DNA from: Methanosarcina sp.
GTDB lineage: Archaea > Halobacteriota > Methanosarcinia > Methanosarcinales > Methanosarcinaceae
NCBI GenBank assembly: GCA_013331265.1
Contig: DUGS01000202.1
Location: 5,754-36,366, forward strand
Reading direction: 5' to 3'
Length of the DNA: 30,613 nt
Positions 8,100-15,794 of the stretch are shown here, piece after piece. Every line of letters begins with the position of its first letter. Position 1 is the stretch's first letter. Under the pieces are notes generated by a model, which was not told the origin of the DNA, searched no databases, and worked only from the letters and a program-made list of their open reading frames with translations. A program made the translations under genes and the position numbers.

Positions 8100-8426
8100 T
8101 TACGTTACTCTGTCACTCAGATGAAGCCCGATGACTCCTGCAACTACAACTACAAGAGAAATCAGCTTGAGGGCAGAGGCAGGTTCTCTGAACCAGAATA
8201 TTCCTACTGCCGTAATAAGAGCAGTACCCAACCCTGCCCATATCGCATATGCAATGCTCACATCCAGTCCTTTGAGAGCAAGGGTAAAGAAAAAGAAACT
8301 AATTGCATAAAATACGAAAATCAAAACCGATGGGATTAGTTTTGAAAAACCTTCGGATAACTTCATGCAGGTTGTTCCGCAGACCTCAAACAGTATTGCA
8401 AGCAACAGAAGGTAATAATAGTTCAT
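8100..8426 (-). CDS. Small multidrug resistance (SMR) family efflux protein, EmrE-like
   Basis: A 108-residue membrane protein with four predicted helices (about 4-21, 31-50, 57-77, 84-104), the standard SMR length. The essential proton/drug-coupling Glu is at position 14 (AILFEVCGTTC). Tyr60 and Trp63 of the substrate site fall in YAIWAGLGTA, at exactly the EmrE numbering. Members work as antiparallel dimers exchanging protons for cationic lipophilic compounds; the substrate here is not predictable. SugE/Gdx guanidinium exporters are the other SMR class, but the AIWAGLG and E14 context looks more EmrE/Qac-like. It has its own upstream region shared with the divergent DUF2267 gene. Confidence 0.9.
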   Translation of the reverse strand: MNYYYLLLLAILFEVCGTTCMKLSEGFSKLIPSVLIFVFYAISFFFFTLALKGLDVSIAYAIWAGLGTALITAVGIFWFREPASALKLISLVVVVAGVIGLHLSDRVT

Positions 8427-8505
8427 TAATGGATTATTTTATTCCTATTATTAATCAGTTATCTAATTTGTCTTTTATTTCAGTCGAATACCCCGCCAAC
8501 TGTCC

Positions 8506-8549
8506 TTCTTAGATATAATTAATTCCATTCTTAGAAATAATTATATAAA
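8506..8549 (+). promoter_or_regulatory. Promoter of the DUF2267 gene with a direct repeat upstream of TATA
   Basis: TTATATAAA (8541-8549) is a strong TATA box about 64 bases before the ATG at 8613, leaving a leader of around 40 bases with a GGGGGAG ribosome-binding site. Overlapping its upstream edge are two copies of a 16-base word, TTCTTAGATATAATTA at 8506-8521 and the same word with one mismatch at 8528-8543. They are spaced 22 bases (two helical turns) apart. This looks like a regulator-binding direct repeat. Confidence 0.45.
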
Positions 8550-8612
8550 CACAGGCCATAAACTGATTCTGCCGAATGATATTGATTTTTACAATATAAT
8601 GGGGGAGTATGA

Positions 8613-9053
8613 ATGACTACTGGAGTAAGCAATCTTGAAACCAGTATCGATCTGGCAAACGTGTGGCTAAAAGATATTATGGACCAGTTAAAGTGGGAAA
8701 GCAAGAACAGCGCATACAAAGCACTGCGGGGCACTCTGCATGCACTCAGGGACAGGCTTCAGGTAGTAGAGGCAGTCCAGCTAGCTTCACAGCTGCCTCT
8801 TTTAATTAAAGGAGTATATTATGACGGCTGGACACCTCTGGGCAAGCCGGAGAAATTCAAAAAAGATGAGTTTGCAAGAAGGGTGCACGAGCAGTTTCAG
8901 TTTGATCCCGATCTCAACCCTGAGGAGGTAATCAGGGCTGTTTTACGGGTTATGTACAGGCATATGGGTGAAGGTGAACTCGGAGATGTAAGGAACAATA
9001 TGCCCGCGGATATCCAGGAATGGTTCCCGGAGGAGATCATGCCAAAACAGTAA
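8613..9053 (+). CDS. DUF2267 domain protein
   Basis: A 146-residue, mostly alpha-helical, acidic protein of the DUF2267 family. Typical segments are the N-terminal helix LANVWLKDIMDQLKW, AYKALRGTLHALRDRLQVVEAVQLASQLPLLIKGVYYDGW, and the second half beginning FARRVHEQF and ending LPADIQEWFP-like (here MPADIQEWFPEEI). Members are widespread, often stress-associated, and have no defined enzyme activity. It has a good TATA box and a GGGGGAG ribosome-binding sequence 6 bases from the ATG. It stands alone, divergent from the SMR gene. Confidence 0.88.
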   Translation: MTTGVSNLETSIDLANVWLKDIMDQLKWESKNSAYKALRGTLHALRDRLQVVEAVQLASQLPLLIKGVYYDGWTPLGKPEKFKKDEFARRVHEQFQFDPDLNPEEVIRAVLRVMYRHMGEGELGDVRNNMPADIQEWFPEEIMPKQ

Positions 9054-9463
9054 GAAGTGCTCATGAAAGGTTTAAGTCGATTTTTTAAGGGAGCTTTCTC
9101 TTTTTAATCTCAATTCAATTTTATGTTCGCATTTCATTTGATTTCCTGGTTTGCTGTTTTTATTACCTGCTGGGCGATCCAAAGCTCAAATTCAATTCAT
9201 ACCTCCATAATTCATCGTCTCTTAAACAATTACCACATTGTTAAGCTTCACAGTCTAAATTATGTTCAAAATTAGTTCCCTTTTATAATGTGAAACAGTT
9301 GTGGCCGACTTCATAAATTAATTAATATATATAATTTTTTAGAAACGAAGAGAATATATTGGATAAATTCTAACTATGTTAAACTCTGTGATGTTACAAA
9401 TTAAAATAATTGTGTTAAACACATTCTGAACAAGCTTGAGCTTATATTATAAGAGGTTTAAAA
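9054..9463 (+). promoter_or_regulatory. Upstream region of the F430 gene cluster, with a 13-base palindrome
   Basis: This 410-base AT-rich stretch contains no gene. TATA-like sequences occur around 9318-9332. A perfect palindrome TGTGTT-A-AACACA sits at 9411-9423, about 40 bases before the cfbA start, and is a candidate regulator site. The cfbA ribosome-binding sequence AGAGGTT (9451-9457) closes the region. Confidence 0.4.
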
Positions 9464-9856
9464 ATGACTGAGAAACTCGGAATTCTGGCCATCGGCCACG
9501 GGAGCAAACTGCCTTACAACAAGGAAGTAGTCACCCAGATCGCAGATTACATCGCACAGAAGCACACTGATGTTGTTGTCAGAGCAGGGTTTATGGAAAA
9601 CAGCGAACCAACCCTTGAAGAGGCAATTGCAGGTTTTTCAGGCACAGGAGTAACAAAGGTTGCAGCAGTACCTGTTTTCCTGGCTTCAGGCGTCCACATT
9701 ACAAAAGACATCCCTGAAATCCTGAGCCTTGACAAAGACGGCTGCGGAACCCTTAAAATCGATGGAAAAGACGTTCCCATCTGTTATGCAAAGCCTCTCG
9801 GGGCTGACGAACTGATAGCTGAACTCGTCTTCAAGAGGGTCCAGGAGTCCCTGTAG
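9464..9856 (+). CDS. cfbA: Sirohydrochlorin nickelochelatase (CfbA, short CbiX type)
   Basis: A 130-residue protein, the length of the short archaeal CbiX that works as a homodimer. It inserts nickel into sirohydrochlorin, the first committed step of coenzyme F430 synthesis, and can also insert cobalt for the B12 path. The two metal-binding histidines are visible: His12 in AIGHGSK and His78 in SGVHITKDIP. The acidic segment GFMENSEPTLEEAI is also typical. The ATG follows AGAGGTT with normal spacing. It is the first gene of the cfb cluster, with only 28 bases to cfbE. That context makes F430 synthesis the likely main role. Confidence 0.93.
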   Translation: MTEKLGILAIGHGSKLPYNKEVVTQIADYIAQKHTDVVVRAGFMENSEPTLEEAIAGFSGTGVTKVAAVPVFLASGVHITKDIPEILSLDKDGCGTLKIDGKDVPICYAKPLGADELIAELVFKRVQESL

Positions 9857-9884
9857 ATCTAAAGATCGAGTCAGGTTGTTATTT

Positions 9885-11429
9885 ATGGGCCTGCTGCGGA
9901 AAAAGCTCGCCGTGCTCGACCTTACACACGGCGGCATTCCAATCGCAAAAAAGCTTGCAGCCCTGGGAAATGACGTGTCCGGGGTAGACGTTTACGGGAC
10001 TGTGGACCCGGCGCTACTCGGGGAGTTTGAAGAAAAGTACGGCATCCACTGTTCAAAAGCTCCCCTTCCCATTTCCGAATTTGATTTTCTGGTAGCGCCC
10101 GTACACCTTGATCCCACTTATTCCATGCTAGCGGAAGCCAGAGCAGAAGGGAAAAATATCGTTTCCCATCACGAAATTGTAGGAGAAATCCTCAAAAAAG
10201 ATCCATGGCTTTCCGGCACAAAAATAGTTGAGATAACGGGCGTAAAAGCAAAGACAAGCACTGCGTCCCTGCTCGCTGACATGCTCTCCCGCAGGTTCAA
10301 AGTCGTACTCCATACATCGCGTGGGCTTGAGATCTGGGAAGATGGCTATTCTTCTCTAATTCACAGGGGCCTGAGCATTACTCCTGGAAGTATCCTGACA
10401 GCCGTTGAAAAAAGCCTTGAGGCAGGAATCAAACCGGAATTCTACATCTTTGAGATCTCCATAGGAGGAACGGGTAATGCAGACTTCGGGGTCCTGACAA
10501 CTCTTTCCCCTGATTACGGGATTGCAAACAATACAGCCCTTGCAAGCGACGCAAAACTCCAGCTTATCCTTAATGCAAAACCCGGAAGCACTCTTCTTCT
10601 CAATACCGGAGCAGAAAAAGCCCTTGAGGCTGCAAAAGGGATCATGGCAGAGGTTTTCACCTTTAAAGACCCATTTTATGCAGACACCAGCGTAAAGGTT
10701 TCTGAGGATCCGGACTTTGTTCTGGAAACTGAACTCGGTAACGTAAAATCTTCCCCAGTTCCGGAACCGGCAGCTCTCCCGCAATCATCAGCTACTCGGG
10801 CTTCAGCTATTCAGACGTCAGCTATTCAGGCATCATCAGCTACTTCAGAACAATCAAACGCTCCCGAAGTTTCAGGTTCCACCCTGCATTTTCTCAACAG
10901 AGGACAGGAAATCTTTTCGGCTTCTCTGCGCCCAAGATACAACAGTTCGGCATACAAAACAGCTTTTGTTGCAGCCTCTGCTGCAGCTCTCGAACTTGGA
11001 GTTGAGATAATAGATGTGGTTTCTGTGCTTGAAGAGTTCAGGGGGCTTTCAGGAAGGATGCAGGAAAAGGAGCTTAATGGAGTTGCTTTGATTGACAACT
11101 CAAACTCCGGAATGGACATCCTTTCTGCAGAAAAAGCCCTTGAGTACGCTCTCCTGAAGAAAAAGGACGAAAAAAAGAGAAGTATAATCCTTATACTCGG
11201 AGAAGAAGCCTCTCAGGTCTGTGAAGGTTTGCCTCCTGCCTCAGTTCAGGGGTTTGTAGAAAAGTTCGGTACAAAATGCAGGCATATCATACTTGTTGGA
11301 GAGAGGATGCGGGCAGTGACTGCTAAAAAAGCTTCTTATGCAGGCAGCCTTCCGGAAGGGCTTTTGAAAGCTTCGGAACTTGCAGGAACAGAAGATATAA
11401 TTCTTTCTTCCGTAAAATGTTTCCGTTGA
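9885..11429 (+). CDS. cfbE: Coenzyme F430 synthetase (CfbE, Mur ligase-like)
   Basis: A Mur ligase-family protein of 514 residues from the ATG at 9885. In F430 synthesis it uses ATP to close the final carbocyclic ring of 15,17(3)-seco-F430-17(3)-acid. The ATP-binding loop is EITGVKAKTSTASLLADML (about 120-138), a variant of the Mur P-loop. The central domain contains DFGVLTTLSPDYGIANNTALASDAK, and the C-terminal domain has a ligase-type SGRMQEKELNGVALIDNSNSG segment. A low-complexity Ala/Ser/Gln-rich insert of about 40 residues interrupts it near residues 290-330 (nt about 10755-10875). The TTG at 9876 is an alternative start; AGGTTG upstream better serves the ATG. Position next to cfbA supports the call. 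Confidence 0.9.
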   Translation: MGLLRKKLAVLDLTHGGIPIAKKLAALGNDVSGVDVYGTVDPALLGEFEEKYGIHCSKAPLPISEFDFLVAPVHLDPTYSMLAEARAEGKNIVSHHEIVGEILKKDPWLSGTKIVEITGVKAKTSTASLLADMLSRRFKVVLHTSRGLEIWEDGYSSLIHRGLSITPGSILTAVEKSLEAGIKPEFYIFEISIGGTGNADFGVLTTLSPDYGIANNTALASDAKLQLILNAKPGSTLLLNTGAEKALEAAKGIMAEVFTFKDPFYADTSVKVSEDPDFVLETELGNVKSSPVPEPAALPQSSATRASAIQTSAIQASSATSEQSNAPEVSGSTLHFLNRGQEIFSASLRPRYNSSAYKTAFVAASAAALELGVEIIDVVSVLEEFRGLSGRMQEKELNGVALIDNSNSGMDILSAEKALEYALLKKKDEKKRSIILILGEEASQVCEGLPPASVQGFVEKFGTKCRHIILVGERMRAVTAKKASYAGSLPEGLLKASELAGTEDIILSSVKCFR

Positions 11430-11780
11430 GCTCTGTCCATAAGGGTGACCTCCAATGCACTCTGTTCCTTCGAAACTCTTCCTCTTGATCTGGAAAATAG
11501 GCAGGGATTTCGGGTCAGGCTCCGGGCTTTTCGCCGGAGTTTTTATGATACAATTTTATACAGGATCTTCCAATCTGTATTCGTTTCCATCGCTTGTTTA
11601 ACTCTCATGACTAATAACTATTAGTTATTTACTACCACTTATTAACTACCACTTAACTTCAACTGATCCTGCTTCCGGATACATTTCCCGTTCAGGCCGG
11701 GGTTAATTGTCCTGCGAGATTCCGGAATTTCCCGGGTGAAACCCGTATTGATATTCATATAATCAGAAAGAGGATTTGTT
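11430..11780 (+). other. Spacer splitting the cfb cluster: hairpin with T-run and a palindrome
   Basis: A 351-base gap separates cfbE from cfbD. It holds a hairpin followed by a T-run (11520-11544) and a perfect 8-base-arm inverted repeat (11613-11629). The direct repeat ACTACCACTTA is followed by a second near copy just downstream (about 11631-11655). Together these suggest that cfbDCB has its own promoter and perhaps its own regulator. No gene was seen. Confidence 0.45.
11520..11544 (+). terminator. Hairpin plus T-run after cfbE
   Basis: CTCCGG (11520-11525) pairs perfectly with CCGGAG (11534-11539) around an 8-base loop and is followed at once by TTTTT. It lies about 90 bases after the cfbE stop. 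It looks like an intrinsic-type terminator or attenuating hairpin between cfbE and cfbD. Confidence 0.5.
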
Positions 11781-12893
11781 ATGGCTCAAAAAGAGATTTC
11801 AATCATTCACCCCCGCCCGAGTTCAATCGTTGCGGCTCTTTATACCCTCAGGGACTTAAACGTAGATGTTGCAATCCTGCACGGGCCCCCTGGATGTTCT
11901 TTCAAGCATGCGAGGCTGCTTGAAGAAGACGGCATCCATGTAGTTACCACAGGGCTTGACGAGAACGGTTTTGTTTTCGGTGGGCATGATAAGCTTGTAC
12001 AGGTTATCAACAAGTCAATCGAGCTCTTCAACCCGAAAATCCTGGGTGTTGTCGGGACCTGTGCCAGCATGATCATAGGAGAGGAAATGCACGAAGCCGT
12101 GCTCGAAGCAAACCCGGATATCCCTGTGATTGAAGTCGAAGTGCATGCAGGATATCACAACAATACAAAAGGCGTGCTCTTTGCCCTTGAATCCGCACTT
12201 GATGCCGGGATAATTGACCATAAAGAGTTCGAGCGCCAGGAATACCTCCTCACGAAAGCCACAGAGGTTGAAAAGAGGTTCGGGGCTGCAAGCAAAGAAT
12301 ACCTTGCTCCCTCCAGGGGAGACCTCAAATATAAGGTTGCAAGGCGGGTTATTGAACTTCTAAAGGAAGGGAAAAAAGGGCTCGTCATAATGAACGCCAA
12401 AAAAGAAACAGGCTATATGTTTGCAGATATCACCCTTGCAGTCAATGAGGTTGCAGAGGCTCTCGGGAAAAAGGAAAACCTGGTCAATATGGCAAATATC
12501 GACCCTGAGCTCGGGCTTCCGCGGGTCAGGCAGCATGCCGAATATATTATGCGTGACTTCAAAGCACACGGGGTTGAGATTCACGAAATTATCGGCGGCA
12601 TGGACGAATACCCTGTTGCAGGTGAAAAAGTCAGCGAGCTGATAAAAGAAAAATACAGCGACTACGATTTCGCAGTTATTACAGGTGTTCCTCATGCAAT
12701 TCCTATGGATAACCTGCAGGACATGGAGCTGATCTCGATTACTAACGGTCCTAGGCAGGTCCTTCCCTTAAAAGAGATGGGGCATCAGCATGTTATAGTT
12801 GAGATCGACCTCCACCCAAAGACCCTTGGAGTCAGTGAGATAGTGGAATCCGAGTTCGGAGCCACATTAAGGGAAGTTTCAAAGGAAGCCTGA
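11781..12893 (+). CDS. cfbD: Ni-sirohydrochlorin a,c-diamide reductive cyclase, NifD-like subunit (CfbD)
   Basis: A 370-residue nitrogenase-like protein. With CfbC it carries out the multi-electron reduction and lactam ring closure of Ni-sirohydrochlorin a,c-diamide, giving the F430 ring system. The cluster-binding region is visible as ILHGPPGCSFKHARL (Cys39) and GVVGTCASMIIGEE (Cys94), the counterparts of NifD/NifK P-cluster cysteines. The protein is shorter than NifD (about 370 against about 480), as expected for the NflD group. No FeMo-cofactor ligand region is present. A ribosome-binding AGAGGA precedes the ATG. It is the first gene of the cfbD-cfbC-cfbB run. Confidence 0.93.
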   Translation: MAQKEISIIHPRPSSIVAALYTLRDLNVDVAILHGPPGCSFKHARLLEEDGIHVVTTGLDENGFVFGGHDKLVQVINKSIELFNPKILGVVGTCASMIIGEEMHEAVLEANPDIPVIEVEVHAGYHNNTKGVLFALESALDAGIIDHKEFERQEYLLTKATEVEKRFGAASKEYLAPSRGDLKYKVARRVIELLKEGKKGLVIMNAKKETGYMFADITLAVNEVAEALGKKENLVNMANIDPELGLPRVRQHAEYIMRDFKAHGVEIHEIIGGMDEYPVAGEKVSELIKEKYSDYDFAVITGVPHAIPMDNLQDMELISITNGPRQVLPLKEMGHQHVIVEIDLHPKTLGVSEIVESEFGATLREVSKEA

Positions 12894-13009
12894 ACAGGAA
12901 AGAAAAGAGCCAGAATAAAAACGGGATACTCAGACAAAGCCGGATTAAGGATAAATCATAATTGCCAGTATACGAGCCAGGATAAATTAGATAACGGGAG
13001 GGAGACCCT

Positions 13010-13807
13010 TTGAAAAAACAAAAGATCATTGCAATTTACGGAAAAGGCGGCATAGGTAAGTCGAGCACAGCTTCAAATGTTGCAGCTGCCTGTGCGGAAG
13101 CGGGCAAGAAAGTCATGATCATAGGCTGCGACCCCAAAAGCGATTCCTCAATAACCCTTCTCGGAGGGCGGAGAATTCCAACAATCCTTGACCTTCTCAG
13201 GGAAGGTGTGGATGTTAAGGAAAAAGATATTGTCTTTGAAGGGTATGCAGGCGTGAAATGCGTGGAAGCCGGAGGTCCGGAACCCGGTATAGGCTGTGCA
13301 GGGCGCGGGATTATAGTCGCAATCCAGAAACTGAAAAGCATTTCAGGAGACCTCCTGAAAGAACAGGACCTCATCATTTATGATGTCCCGGGAGATATCG
13401 TCTGCGGCGGGTTTGTTGCCCCTGTCAGGAAGGGTTTTGTAAATGAGGCATATGTCCTGACATCAGGAGAGTACATGCCACTTTATGCAGCAAACAATAT
13501 CTGCAAAGGGCTTTCTAAAATTGGGATGCCGCTTAGCGGGGTAATCTGCAATTCCAGAAACGTGAGCAGGGAAGAGGAGATTGTCAGGAAGTTTTCCGAG
13601 GAAATCGGCAGCCAGCTAATGGCTTTCATTCCAAAGAGGCAGGCAGTACAGGACTGGGAAAGGGAGGGCTACTCTGTTATGGAGAAAGCTCCTGACTCTG
13701 ATATTTCTGAGGTCTACCGCCAGCTTGGAAAGGCAATCCTGGAAAACGAAAAGAAGGTCATGGCAGACCACCTGAGCGATGAGCGGTTAAGGGAAATGAC
13801 AAAGTAA
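13010..13807 (+). CDS. cfbC: Ni-sirohydrochlorin a,c-diamide reductive cyclase, NifH-like ATPase (CfbC)
   Basis: A 265-residue nitrogenase iron-protein homologue that passes electrons to CfbD with ATP hydrolysis. It shows the deviant Walker A loop YGKGGIGKSS (10-19) and switch-type DPKSDSS. The two [4Fe-4S] bridging cysteines are Cys96 (PGIGCAGRG) and Cys132 (GDIVCGGF). Length and spacing match the NflH group rather than true nitrogenase. The start is TTG at 13010, preceded by the strong purine-rich GGGAGGGAG (12995-13003); no closer ATG exists. It lies 116 bases after cfbD and 123 before cfbB, with A-rich spacers. Confidence 0.93.
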   Translation: MKKQKIIAIYGKGGIGKSSTASNVAAACAEAGKKVMIIGCDPKSDSSITLLGGRRIPTILDLLREGVDVKEKDIVFEGYAGVKCVEAGGPEPGIGCAGRGIIVAIQKLKSISGDLLKEQDLIIYDVPGDIVCGGFVAPVRKGFVNEAYVLTSGEYMPLYAANNICKGLSKIGMPLSGVICNSRNVSREEEIVRKFSEEIGSQLMAFIPKRQAVQDWEREGYSVMEKAPDSDISEVYRQLGKAILENEKKVMADHLSDERLREMTK

Positions 13808-13930
13808 ACCGGGAAGAACTGGAAAACGAACTGGAAAACAAAAAAATTGTAAAAACCAGTATAAAACCGAAACCGTAAAAACCACCTGTACTGCAATAAA
13901 CAGAGAAACCAGATCCGGGGTATTAAAAGC

Positions 13931-15445
13931 ATGTCCCAAAGCAACCAGCCGGGCGGAAAAGAGGCAGGGAGCATTCCCAGAGTCCTGATTTCTGCAGACC
14001 GCTCTTCCTCAGGCAAGACCACAATTTCCATGGGGCTCATGGCTGCCCTTGTCTCAAGAGGGTACAAAGTCCAGCCCTTCAAGGTCGCCCTTGACTATAT
14101 CGACCCCAGTTACCACACCGAAATCACGGGCAGGTTCTGCAGGAACCTTGACGGATACCTCATGGATGAGCAGGGGATTCTTGATGTTTACACCCATGCC
14201 TGTGAAACCGGGGGCGGGGCTGATATTGCAATTATCGAAGGTGTCCGCGGGCTTTACGAAGGCTTTGAAAGTTTAAGCGACCTCGGGAGCACAGCCCAGA
14301 TTGCAAAAATCCTTAAATGCCCTGTGGTTTTCGTAATCAATGCCCGCAGCATCACCCGTTCTGCTGCTGCCCTTATAGGCGGTTATAAGAACTTCGACCC
14401 TGATGTAGAGATTGCAGGAGTAATCCTCAACAATATCGGAGGCCGCCGCCACGCACAGAAGGCAAAAGAGGCAATAGAGTACTATACTGGCGTGCCGGTC
14501 ATAGGAATAATTCCACGGGACCCCGCCATGCAGATTTCCATGCGGCACCTCGGGCTTATGCCAGCTCTCGAAGGCAGGCGCAGGCTCGGAGACGGAGGTT
14601 TTGAGGACAGGCTTTGCGGCATAGAAGATATTATCAATAAAGGAATTGACGTGGACCGCTTTCTGGAAATTGCAGAGAGTGCAAAACCCCTTACAGGTCC
14701 GGAAAACAGTATTTTTACCCCTACCTTTGATGAGGGCTCTCCAGAGCCGAGGATAGGGGTTGCCCTTGATGAAGCTTTTAATTTTTACTACCGCGACAAT
14801 ATAGACCTGCTGGAACTTGCAGGTGCGGAAATTATTTACTTCAGCCCCGTAAACGATACCGGGCTTCCTGATGTTGACGGGCTATATATCGGAGGCGGCT
14901 ACCCCGAACTTTTTGCAGGCGAACTCGAAGCCAATGAGCCCATGCGGAAAGCCATCAAAGAAGCCTCTGCAGCAGGGATGCCCATATATGCCGAGTGCGG
15001 CGGGCTAATGTACCTTACGGAAAAAATCAGTACCGGAGTCCCGGGAAAAGGCACTTACCACGATGCTTCCATGCCAGAGTCCACTTATTCAATGGTTAGT
15101 GCGCTTCCAGGCCACACAATTATGGGGCAGACAAGGGTTGTCAGTTATAATATAGGGACTCTTGAGAGAGACTGCCCTATAGGAAAAAAAGGCAACAGTT
15201 TCAAAGGACACGAGTTTCATCACTCCGAAATCCTGGATATCCCGGATGATGCGGAATTTGCAATAACCCTTTCACGCGGCACCGGAATAAAAGGTGATAG
15301 GGACGGGCTCATTGTTAACAATACCATTGGCTCTTACGCCCATCTGCACGGAGTTGCTTACAGGGAACTTGCAGGTTCACTTGCAGAAGCTGCCCGTAAG
15401 TTCAGGGATTCCAGAGTTTCCAGAGTTTCCAGAGTTTCCAGGTAA
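13931..15445 (+). CDS. cfbB: Ni-sirohydrochlorin a,c-diamide synthase (CfbB)
   Basis: A 504-residue CobB/CobQ-type glutamine amidotransferase that amidates the a and c side chains of Ni-sirohydrochlorin, the step between CfbA and CfbCD. The N-terminal ATP-binding domain starts ISADRSSSGKTTISMGLMAAL. The C-terminal class I glutaminase domain has its nucleophile at Cys356 (IYAECGGLMYL) and a later histidine in KGHEFHHSE. CbiA (cobyrinate diamide synthase) is the close relative; the cfb neighbourhood decides in favour of CfbB. The ATG has GGGGT about 10 bases upstream. The last 12 residues are a repeated R-V-S motif encoded by a 9-base tandem repeat (see the repeat entry), probably a recent expansion. 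Confidence 0.92.
   Translation: MSQSNQPGGKEAGSIPRVLISADRSSSGKTTISMGLMAALVSRGYKVQPFKVALDYIDPSYHTEITGRFCRNLDGYLMDEQGILDVYTHACETGGGADIAIIEGVRGLYEGFESLSDLGSTAQIAKILKCPVVFVINARSITRSAAALIGGYKNFDPDVEIAGVILNNIGGRRHAQKAKEAIEYYTGVPVIGIIPRDPAMQISMRHLGLMPALEGRRRLGDGGFEDRLCGIEDIINKGIDVDRFLEIAESAKPLTGPENSIFTPTFDEGSPEPRIGVALDEAFNFYYRDNIDLLELAGAEIIYFSPVNDTGLPDVDGLYIGGGYPELFAGELEANEPMRKAIKEASAAGMPIYAECGGLMYLTEKISTGVPGKGTYHDASMPESTYSMVSALPGHTIMGQTRVVSYNIGTLERDCPIGKKGNSFKGHEFHHSEILDIPDDAEFAITLSRGTGIKGDRDGLIVNNTIGSYAHLHGVAYRELAGSLAEAARKFRDSRVSRVSRVSR
15409..15442 (+). repeat. 9-base tandem repeat at the end of cfbB
   Basis: The unit TTCCAGAGT occurs three times in a row, followed by a partial fourth (TTCCAGG). 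It is in frame and encodes the repeated Arg-Val-Ser at the protein C-terminus just before the stop. A 9-base unit keeps the frame, so copy number could vary without breaking the gene. Confidence 0.85.
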
Positions 15446-15794
15446 ATGTATTAAAAAACAGCAGGTTTAATCTGTTTTCTCCAGAAAGGCATGACGCAAT
15501 GAAGCAGTATATCATGAATATATGATGAATATATGATGAATATATAATGAATATATAATGATACTGAGGGCTGCCACAAACGTTAGAGGATGTAAGCAGC
15601 TTACCTTTGCAGGCAGTAAAAATAATATTATATTAAACCAGATTATTATAGACCAGTTATTAATCAGGGGCGGATTCTTAATATCCAGAATAAAAAACCG
15701 GCCCTGTGCAAATAAGATTGTTAAAAGTCAGAATCTTACAAAATAACTTCTTATAAAACTTATTTTCATTTTATTTTCTTTTCAGGTGAACCTA
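15446..15794. other. Intergenic region between cfbB and endA
   Basis: About 350 AT-rich bases with four 11-base tandem repeats (15514-15557), annotated separately. Beyond that there are TATA-like words near 15625-15640 and 15745-15765 that could serve endA. A 62-codon frame beginning at 15558 lacks a ribosome-binding site and has a poor composition, so I do not call it a gene. Confidence 0.4.
15514..15557 (+). repeat. Four tandem copies of an 11-base AT-rich unit
   Basis: ATGAATATATG occurs twice, followed by two copies of ATGAATATATA, all head to tail with no gap. A further ATGA begins at 15558. The 11-base period is close to one helical turn, so each copy presents the same face of the DNA. 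It lies 69 bases after the cfbB stop. Confidence 0.85.

Noticed and set aside
11781..13807. Nitrogenase nifD/nifH
   Set aside because: The homologues are short, lack FeMo-cofactor ligand regions and sit among cfb genes, so they are CfbD and CfbC.
15514..15557. CRISPR-like array
   Set aside because: Four 11-base units with no spacers; a simple tandem repeat, and no cas genes nearby.
15558..15746. 62-codon frame after the 11-base repeats
   Set aside because: The start lies within the repeat, no ribosome-binding site is present, and the composition follows the AT-rich base content.
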